Source: DATKYK01 sp034430255 (lineage in GTDB: Bacteria; Chloroflexota; Dehalococcoidia; E44-bin15). Taken from it: a DNA stretch of 19,495 nucleotides. Under the pieces are notes generated by a model. The model made no database searches. It was not told where the DNA came from and worked only from the letters and a program-made list of their open reading frames with translations. The translations under genes were made by a program, and so were the position numbers. Below, in pieces: positions 13,687 to 19,495 of the stretch. Each line of letters begins with the position of its first letter. Within the stretch, counting starts at the first letter, position 1. The stretch covers positions 1 to 19,495 of the forward strand of contig DAOUEU010000159.1 of the NCBI GenBank assembly GCA_034430255.1, written 5' to 3'.

Positions 13687-14133
13687 ATGATCGTCTACGT
13701 TAGAGAGGAAGCCTGTATTGGCTGTGGACTCTGTCGCGTTTACTGCCAGACGGAACATTCTCAGTCTAAAGATATAATCAAGGCATTTAAAAAAGAGAGC
13801 CCTAAACCCCTGCCTCGCATCCGCGTGGAAAGAATGGGCGAGGTTTGCTTTGCCATTCAATGCCGCAACTGCACTGAGCCCTGGTGCGTATACTCCTGCC
13901 TTACCGGTGCTATGCATAAAGATCCCATAACCGGTACAGTCACCGTTGATCCCAATAAGTGCATCGGGTGCTGGACATGCATTATAGCCTGTCCCTATGG
14001 AGCCCTAGCAAGAGATGTAAGCAGCCACACTATCGTTAAGTGCGATTTTTGCCCTGACCATGAGGTGCCAGTTTGTGCGGCCAATTGCCCTAACGAAGCA
14101 CTGGTGTTGAGTATGGATGGAGATTACAGGTGA
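13687..14133 (+). CDS. Four-cluster [4Fe-4S] ferredoxin-type electron transfer subunit
   Basis: The 148-residue protein has sixteen cysteines in four groups, as in HycB/CooF/DmsB-type subunits: Cys10/13/16/20, Cys59/62/67/71, Cys92/95/98/102 and Cys119/122/130/134. They should bind four [4Fe-4S] clusters as a chain. No signal peptide or membrane helix is seen, so it is cytoplasmic. In this setting it probably delivers electrons to the glutamate synthase or links it to the FAD/NAD(P) subunit; a role with an unlinked molybdoenzyme is possible. AGGGG (13677-13681) lies 5 bases before the ATG. Its end overlaps the HisH start by 4 bases (GTGA), so it is the first gene of a coupled cluster. Confidence 0.9.
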   Translation: MIVYVREEACIGCGLCRVYCQTEHSQSKDIIKAFKKESPKPLPRIRVERMGEVCFAIQCRNCTEPWCVYSCLTGAMHKDPITGTVTVDPNKCIGCWTCIIACPYGALARDVSSHTIVKCDFCPDHEVPVCAANCPNEALVLSMDGDYR

Positions 14134-14738
14134 TAGCTATAATCGACTACGGGGCCGGCAACCTACGAAGCGTTAATAATGCTTTTATTTCACTGGGTTA
14201 TCAGCCGACTGTGACTAGTAACCCAAAAGATGTGCTTGCTGCAGACGCGGTTGTTTTTCCAGGTGTTGGCGCCGCTGCCGGCGTCATGAGCCGTCTGATA
14301 GAATCCGGCCTGGACGATGCAATTCGGCTGTCAATAAGTCAGGACAAGCCATTTTTCGCTATCTGTATCGGTATGCAAGTCCTGCTCACGTCTACCGAGG
14401 AAGATGGTGGGTATGCTTGCTTGGATATCATCCCCGGATCAGTACGAAGGTTGCCCCAAGGGCAAAAGATACCCCATATAGGCTGGAACCAGGTCACACA
14501 AAAAGTCATACATCCCCTTTTCGATGGCATACCGGATGAAGCTAATTTTTATTTCGTCCACAGTTATTATCCCGACCCCGATAATACCGAGCTCGTAGCC
14601 GGAACCAGTGAATACGGAATTACCTGGTGCAGCGCACTTATCAAGGATAACCTAGTAGCGACCCAGTTTCACCCTGAGAAGAGCGGGGATGATGGTTTGA
14701 GAATGTATAACAACTTCTTGAAGATGGCACTAGAATAG
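14130..14738 (+). CDS. hisH: Imidazole glycerol phosphate synthase glutaminase subunit HisH
   Basis: HisH hydrolyses glutamine and passes ammonia to HisF for histidine and purine-intermediate (AICAR) synthesis. The 202-residue length is standard. The class I triad is complete: Cys79 in ICIGMQ, and His181 and Glu183 in QFHPEKS. PGVGA (oxyanion strand), IPHIGWN and YFVHSYY are all present, so the enzyme should be active. The GTG start overlaps the ferredoxin stop. HisF lies three genes downstream, separated by an FAD oxidoreductase and the glutamate synthase amidotransferase, which is unusual. No other his gene is in view. Confidence 0.93.
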   Translation: MIAIIDYGAGNLRSVNNAFISLGYQPTVTSNPKDVLAADAVVFPGVGAAAGVMSRLIESGLDDAIRLSISQDKPFFAICIGMQVLLTSTEEDGGYACLDIIPGSVRRLPQGQKIPHIGWNQVTQKVIHPLFDGIPDEANFYFVHSYYPDPDNTELVAGTSEYGITWCSALIKDNLVATQFHPEKSGDDGLRMYNNFLKMALE

Positions 14739-14751
14739 AAGGCGGGATTAA

Positions 14752-16092
14752 GTGGGTAAGAACAAAGATAATAGAGCAAAATACCTGATTATCGGAAACT
14801 CGGCTGGGGGTATCGGAGCTGCTGAAGCGATACGCGAGGTAGATAAAGCTGGCTCTATTACCATAGTCTCTGACGAGCCCTACCCAAGCTACTCTCGCCC
14901 CCTCATCTCCAAATATATATCCAGGGAGCGCAGCCTTGAAGGTATGCTGTTTCGCTCCACAGATTTCTACGATCAGAACAATATTAACCTGCTACTCGGC
15001 AGGAGAGTAAATAGCCTGGCGCCTGGCGGGCATACTGCCGAGCTCGATAGCAGCGAGCATATCACCTGGGATAAGCTTCTAATAGCTAGTGGCGGCGTTC
15101 CAATTGTCCCGAGGATTGGTGGGCTGGGGAAAAAAGGCGTGTTCAACTTCATCACTCTCGATGACGCCAAGGCGATCGACGAGTTCCTGGATAGTGACAC
15201 TAAAGCAGTAGTCATCGGCGGTGGGCTCATCGGGACAGCTATTACCGAAGCGCTGACACAACGAGGGGTGGAGGTCTCGGTAGTGGAGATGAAGGAAAGA
15301 ATCCTAAATACCATCCTCGATGAACAGGCATCTCTAATGGCTGAGGAAGCCCTCGAGAAGGCCGGGGTTACGGTTCTCACCGGTTGTACAGTAGCTGAGA
15401 TCATAGGTGAAGAGTCGGTAACCGCTGTGATACTGTCCAATGGGATAGAGATACCCTGCAGCCTGTTAGTAGTGGCTATAGGAGTGTTGCCACGCACCGA
15501 GCTTCTAAAGGGTACTGATATCAAGGTAAATCGCGGTATTGCGGTGAACCGTAATATGGGCACTAATCATCCCGATATTTATGCCTGTGGCGATGCGGCC
15601 GAGGCCTATGATTTCGTCTATGGCGAGAATAGGCTCACTCCCATTTGGCCCATTGCCTACCTCGGGGGCCGGATTGCCGGCTACAACATGGCCGGTACCA
15701 ATGCCGAATACCCCGGTGGTACAGCTATGAACGCGCTCAATTACTTCGGGCTTGACATCGCAGCAGCAGGCATAACCATGCCACCCGATGAGTATGGCTA
15801 TGAGATGCTCAGCAAACAAAATGACGACGTCTATCAGAAATTAGTACTGAAGGACGACCTATTGGTGGGAATGGTCTTTGTGAAGGACATTGAAAAATCG
15901 GGCATCGTCTTCAGCCTGATGAGAGATAGGGTTAATGTGCATGACTTCAAGCAGGCTCTACTAACTGACGATTTCGGCCTGGTATCTTTGCCCAGGGAGT
16001 TGTGGCATGAAAGACTGGAGACGCCGCCTCTAGGGTTGGTTCTCCAGCCAGCCCTATCTGAGGAACGGGTGGAGGATTTCGCCGGTGAATAA
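14752..16092 (+). CDS. FAD/NAD(P)-dependent pyridine nucleotide-disulfide-type oxidoreductase
   Basis: The 446-residue protein has an N-terminal FAD-binding motif IIGNSAGGIGAAEAIR (residues 13-28), a mid-protein NAD(P)-binding motif VVIGGGLIGTAITEAL near 152, and the C-terminal FAD motif YACGDAAEA near 278. It resembles rubredoxin or ferredoxin reductases, NADH oxidases and NirB-type flavin domains. There is no CxxxxC redox-active disulfide near the N-terminal FAD motif, so it is not a typical disulfide reductase. It probably moves electrons between NAD(P)H and the ferredoxin or the glutamate synthase Fe-S/FMN subunit. The start is a GTG, 13 bases after hisH, with a weak purine-rich site. The amidotransferase gene starts directly after its stop. 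Confidence 0.88.
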   Translation: MGKNKDNRAKYLIIGNSAGGIGAAEAIREVDKAGSITIVSDEPYPSYSRPLISKYISRERSLEGMLFRSTDFYDQNNINLLLGRRVNSLAPGGHTAELDSSEHITWDKLLIASGGVPIVPRIGGLGKKGVFNFITLDDAKAIDEFLDSDTKAVVIGGGLIGTAITEALTQRGVEVSVVEMKERILNTILDEQASLMAEEALEKAGVTVLTGCTVAEIIGEESVTAVILSNGIEIPCSLLVVAIGVLPRTELLKGTDIKVNRGIAVNRNMGTNHPDIYACGDAAEAYDFVYGENRLTPIWPIAYLGGRIAGYNMAGTNAEYPGGTAMNALNYFGLDIAAAGITMPPDEYGYEMLSKQNDDVYQKLVLKDDLLVGMVFVKDIEKSGIVFSLMRDRVNVHDFKQALLTDDFGLVSLPRELWHERLETPPLGLVLQPALSEERVEDFAGE

Positions 16093-17265
16093 ATGCTTTT
16101 GGGGCGCTACGTAATGATAGGCCTTGGCAAGATACAAAACCCTTATTCCGAAGAGAAAATAATTGATGCCTGTTCCATCTTTGGAATGATGGATACTCTG
16201 GGAAGCCGGTTCTCCGGTGAGGGCGTGATAAAAGCCATTGCCAACATGCATATTCGCGGTAATGGGCTGGGTGGCGGCTTCGCCGTCTACGGGCTCTATC
16301 CGGAATACGCTGACAACTATGCCTTCCATATCATGTATTTGAGCGAAGAAGGACGAGCAGATGTGGAGGCTTTACTCAATCACAGATTTCATATCATCCA
16401 CGATGGAAAGGTACCCACACGGCCTACATCTGCTATTGTAAACCCACCGCTCGTGTGGCGCTACTTTATTGAAGTTGACCCGCGGGCATGTGGTGAGCAA
16501 TCACAGGATGACTATGTAGTAGATAGGGTCATGGAGATCAATACTAGGTTTAAGGACGCCTTTGTCTTCTCCAGCGGAAAAGACATGGCAGTGTTCAAGG
16601 GTGTAGGCTACCCCGAGGATATAGCTGAGTATTTCTGCTTGGAGCAGTATCAGGGTTATTTGTGGACAGCCCACGGCAGATTCCCTACCAATACCCCCGG
16701 TTGGTGGGGTGGGGCACATCCGTTCAACATCTTGGACTGGACAGTGATCCATAATGGCGAAATATCCTCGTATGGAATAAACCGGCGTTATCTGGAGCAA
16801 TTCGGTTATCACTGCACCATGCAGACCGATACCGAGGTAGTGGCCTACGCTATCGACCTCCTGATACGAAGGCACGGCCTTCCTATAGAGATAGTCGCCA
16901 AGATACTCGCGCCCCCCTTCTGGAGTGATATAGAGCGTAGTCCGGCGAACGAGCAAAAGCTACTCCGAACCCTACGTCAGGTATATGGCAGCCTGCTCCT
17001 AAATGGCCCTTTCACGGTCATCATCGCTCATCATGGTGAAATGATCGGGCTCACCGACAGGATAAGGCTCCGCCCCCTCACCGTAGGGGTAAAGGGATCG
17101 ACACTCTATCTCTCATCCGAGGAATCAGCTATTCGTCTGATACGCCCAGACCTGGACCGGGCATGGATCCCGATAGGTGGCGAACCCATAGTGGGAAGTC
17201 TGGAGCGACCTATCGTTCCTCAAGATGTTACTATTGCCGGAGGGGAAGATATCCGTGTTAACTAA
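16093..17265 (+). CDS. Glutamate synthase class II glutamine amidotransferase subunit
   Basis: The 390-residue protein is the stand-alone glutaminase module of a split (archaeal-type) glutamate synthase. The probable nucleophile is Cys27 in DACSIFG, which corresponds to the DACGVG start of mature glutamate synthases, so about 26 residues would be removed as a propeptide. Other class II features are WTAHGRFPTN (191-200), AHPF (208-211) and HNGEISS (220-226, oxyanion hole and glutamine site), followed by TMQTDTEVVAYAI. It releases ammonia from glutamine for the FMN subunit. ATG 16093 follows the upstream stop directly; ATG 16114 is a possible alternative and would give a 19-residue propeptide. 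Its end overlaps hisF by 11 bases. Confidence 0.88.
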   Translation: MLLGRYVMIGLGKIQNPYSEEKIIDACSIFGMMDTLGSRFSGEGVIKAIANMHIRGNGLGGGFAVYGLYPEYADNYAFHIMYLSEEGRADVEALLNHRFHIIHDGKVPTRPTSAIVNPPLVWRYFIEVDPRACGEQSQDDYVVDRVMEINTRFKDAFVFSSGKDMAVFKGVGYPEDIAEYFCLEQYQGYLWTAHGRFPTNTPGWWGGAHPFNILDWTVIHNGEISSYGINRRYLEQFGYHCTMQTDTEVVAYAIDLLIRRHGLPIEIVAKILAPPFWSDIERSPANEQKLLRTLRQVYGSLLLNGPFTVIIAHHGEMIGLTDRIRLRPLTVGVKGSTLYLSSEESAIRLIRPDLDRAWIPIGGEPIVGSLERPIVPQDVTIAGGEDIRVN

Positions 17266-18022
17266 GAGGATAATCCCCTGCCTTGACGTGAATCAGGGTC
17301 GAGTGGTGAAAGGCACCAGCTTCACCGACCTCCGCGACGCTGGCGACCCGGTAGAGATGGCGGCATTCTACTACAAAGAGGGCGCTGATGAGCTTGTATT
17401 CCTCGATATCGGTGCTACACCCGAGGGCCGCGATACCATGGTGGAAGTTGTTGAGCGCGTATCGGAGCAGGTTTTTATTCCGCTTACCGTTGGCGGAGGG
17501 CTGCGTAGTATTATCGACATGCGACGCATACTGGAGGCTGGTGCAGACAAGACAGCCATCAATACCGCTGCGGTACTCGACCCCAATCTTATACGCGAGG
17601 GGGCAAAAAGGTTCGGCTCTCAGTGCATTGTTGTCGCTATTGACGCCCGGCGCATAAGTGATTATGGTATGCCCCAATGGGAGGTGCTGACTCACGGTGG
17701 ACGGAATCCAACCGGGATTAACGCCGTTGAGTGGGCAAAGCAGGCTGTCGATCTCGGCGCCGGCGAGCTTCTCCTTACCAGCTGGGATGCCGACGGACAG
17801 CAGGGTGGATATGACCTCGAATTAACCCGTGTCATTAGCGAGGGCGTGAAGGTGCCGGTCATTGCCAGTGGCGGCGCTGGTAATTTGGATCATCTATATG
17901 ACGTGCTTGTTACAGGAAAAGCGGATGCTGTACTTGCCGCCAGTATTTTTCACTACCAGATCTATTCAATTCGCCAAGCTAAGGGCTACCTTTCTGAAAG
18001 AGGGATTCCTGTAAGAAGATAG
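17255..18022 (+). CDS. hisF: Imidazole glycerol phosphate synthase cyclase subunit HisF
   Basis: HisF is a (beta/alpha)8 barrel that joins ammonia with PRFAR to give imidazole glycerol phosphate and AICAR. The 255-residue length is standard. Catalytic Asp11 (PCLDV) and Asp130 (VAIDA) are present, as are Lys19, the phosphate loops TVGGGLR, IASGGAGN and AASIFHY, and INTAAV. The loop TSWDADGQQGGYD differs from the common TSxDxDGTxxGYD by Trp and by Gln for Thr, a mild divergence. The GTG start at 17255 was chosen because a longer frame to 17225 lies wholly in the preceding gene and adds non-family residues; GGAGGGG lies 9 bases upstream. It overlaps the amidotransferase gene and is followed closely by the FMN subunit. 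Confidence 0.93.
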   Translation: MLTKRIIPCLDVNQGRVVKGTSFTDLRDAGDPVEMAAFYYKEGADELVFLDIGATPEGRDTMVEVVERVSEQVFIPLTVGGGLRSIIDMRRILEAGADKTAINTAAVLDPNLIREGAKRFGSQCIVVAIDARRISDYGMPQWEVLTHGGRNPTGINAVEWAKQAVDLGAGELLLTSWDADGQQGGYDLELTRVISEGVKVPVIASGGAGNLDHLYDVLVTGKADAVLAASIFHYQIYSIRQAKGYLSERGIPVRR

Positions 18023-18030
18023 TGAGTACA

Positions 18031-19495
18031 ATGAAAACCTATTTGCCACCAAAGTTTATCATTGAACGAGACCCCGAGCGCTGCATCCAGTGTCAGGTAT
18101 GTGTCAACCAGTGCAGCTTTGATACATTCTACTACGATGCCCAGGACGACGAGGTGAGAAGTCGCGAGGAGAACTGCGTTGGCTGCCACCGCTGCGTAGT
18201 CTTCTGTCCAACCAATGCTTTGACCATCAGGAGAAACCCCCTGGACTACAGGGATAACTATAACTGGCATCCTGAATCCATAGAGGACATTAAAAAGCAG
18301 GCGGAGACCGGAGGGGTGCTGCTTACCGGTATGGGCAATGACAAGGATTATCGTGTTTACTGGGATCACCTGGTGCTCAATGCTAGCCAGGTGACCAACC
18401 CATCGATAGACCCGCTTCGTGAGCCCATGGAGCTTACCACCTATATCGGTCGGAAGCCGGACAGGGTAGATATAGACTCTAAAAACGGGAGCCTGAAGAC
18501 AGAATTGTCCCCTCAGGTTAAGATCGAGGTCCCGGTAATGTTTTCCGCCATGTCCTACGGTGCGGTGAGCATCAATGTTCACGAATCCCTGGCCCGGGCA
18601 GCCACCGAGGCAGGAACCCTATGGAACACCGGGGAGGGAGGTCTTCACCCCAAGTTATATAAATACGGGGATAACACCATAGTTCAGGTAGCATCGGGAC
18701 GGTTTGGCGTCCATGCTGATTATCTGGATGTGGCAAAAATAGTAGAGATAAAGATAGGCCAGGGAGCAAAGCCTGGTATCGGGGGACACCTTCCCGGCGA
18801 GAAAGTCAGCTCTGAGGTTTCTATGACCCGAATGATTCCACAGGGAACGGATGCCTTATCACCGGCACCACAGCACGACATTTACTCCATCGAGGACCTA
18901 GCACAGCTTGTCTACGCCCTGAAGGAGGCTACCAACTACACCAAGCCGATATCGGTCAAGATAGCCGCCGTCCACAACTCGGCGGCAATTGCCAGCGGTA
19001 TGGTTCGAGCCGGTGCCGACATGATAGTCCTCGATGGTCTTCGCGGCTCGACCGGTGCCGCGCCCAAGATCATCCGCGATAACGTCGGAATCCCCATCGA
19101 GATGGCGCTCGCCTCAGTGGACAGTCGGCTCAGGCAGGAGGGTATCCGCAGCCAGGCTTCCCTCGTGATTGCCGGTGGCATCAGGAGTAGCGGAGATGAA
19201 GCCAAGGCGATTGCCCTTGGCGCAGATGCCGTCTATATAGGGACGGCTGCACTCGTTGCCCTGGGTTGCTGCTTATGCCAGCAGTGCCACACCGGGAAAT
19301 GTGCCTGGGGTATATGCACCACCGACCTTGCCCTTACCAAGAGGATTAACCCAGACATAGGAGCAAGGCGGCTATCAAACCTGCTCCGCGGCTGGAGTCT
19401 GGAACTCAAGGAAATACTTGGTGGCATGGGCATAAACGCCCTGGAGAGCCTGAGGGGCAACCGCTTGCACCTAAGAGGCATTGGGCTTACTGATA
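18031..19495 (+). CDS. Glutamate synthase FMN/Fe-S subunit with N-terminal ferredoxin domain (3' end cut by window)
   Basis: 488 codons are visible and the frame is open at the window end. Residues 18-28 (CIQCQVCVNQC) and 49-59 (CVGCHRCVVFC) form a two-[4Fe-4S] ferredoxin domain. From about residue 130 the FMN-binding glutamate synthase domain follows: MFSAMSYGAVS, GEGGLHPK, GQGAKPGIGGHLPG, SVKIAA, DGLRGSTGAAP and AGGIRSSGDEAKAIALGADAV. Cys413, Cys419 and Cys424 match the C-x5-C-x4-C [3Fe-4S] motif of glutamate synthase. It would form glutamate from 2-oxoglutarate and ammonia. The GXGXG domain is absent from the visible part and may be the next gene. The ATG is 8 bases after hisF. No long ammonia-channel N-terminal domain is present here. 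Confidence 0.92.
   Translation, partial: MKTYLPPKFIIERDPERCIQCQVCVNQCSFDTFYYDAQDDEVRSREENCVGCHRCVVFCPTNALTIRRNPLDYRDNYNWHPESIEDIKKQAETGGVLLTGMGNDKDYRVYWDHLVLNASQVTNPSIDPLREPMELTTYIGRKPDRVDIDSKNGSLKTELSPQVKIEVPVMFSAMSYGAVSINVHESLARAATEAGTLWNTGEGGLHPKLYKYGDNTIVQVASGRFGVHADYLDVAKIVEIKIGQGAKPGIGGHLPGEKVSSEVSMTRMIPQGTDALSPAPQHDIYSIEDLAQLVYALKEATNYTKPISVKIAAVHNSAAIASGMVRAGADMIVLDGLRGSTGAAPKIIRDNVGIPIEMALASVDSRLRQEGIRSQASLVIAGGIRSSGDEAKAIALGADAVYIGTAALVALGCCLCQQCHTGKCAWGICTTDLALTKRINPDIGARRLSNLLRGWSLELKEILGGMGINALESLRGNRLHLRGIGLTD

Overview
The window looks like a chromosomal segment of an anaerobic bacterium, most likely an uncultured Dehalococcoidia-type Chloroflexota. This placement is inferred from gene content: ADP-forming acyl-CoA synthetase, an HMG-CoA-synthase-like/DUF35 fusion next to a thiolase, molybdenum cofactor genes, polyferredoxin, and a radical SAM protein. 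No marker gene for phylogeny is present. Promoters are bacterial (TTGACA/TAAAAT type) and Shine-Dalgarno sites are strong. I see no insertion sequence, phage gene, CRISPR array or attachment site.

Region 1 (1-2583, + strand) is a molybdenum cofactor finishing operon: MobA (overlapping MoeA by 4 bases), MoeA and MobB. Region 2 (2580-4128, - strand) converges on it with interlocking stop codons. In transcription order it holds a 46-residue Lys-rich small protein, a PflX-type radical SAM protein, a stretch of about 195 bp that is either a structured RNA or a 47-codon ORF, and acylphosphatase. A tRNA-Asp(GUC) gene (4230-4303) is divergent from it, with a clear promoter whose -35 box lies inside a perfect 17-bp palindrome.

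Region 3 (4413-13225, + strand) is an eight-gene acyl-CoA operon closed by an intrinsic terminator at 13245-13284. It encodes the beta and alpha subunits of an ADP-forming acyl-CoA synthetase, an HMG-CoA-synthase-like protein fused to a DUF35 domain, a thiolase, the two halves of an AtuA-type protein as separate genes, an enoyl-CoA hydratase-family protein and an acyl-CoA dehydrogenase. Together they suggest oxidation of a branched or otherwise unusual acyl-CoA, with the terminal thioester energy recovered as ATP. The substrate cannot be read from sequence. Several of these proteins carry non-standard active-site residues.

Region 4 (13285-13686) is an AT-rich intergenic stretch with a promoter and a leader hairpin. 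It feeds region 5 (13687-19495, + strand, running off the end), a tightly coupled cluster of a four-cluster ferredoxin, HisH, an FAD/NAD(P) oxidoreductase, a class II glutamine amidotransferase, HisF and an FMN/Fe-S glutamate synthase subunit. This is a modular, archaeal-style glutamate synthase with the two subunits of imidazole glycerol phosphate synthase interleaved between its parts. It is the most striking arrangement in the window.
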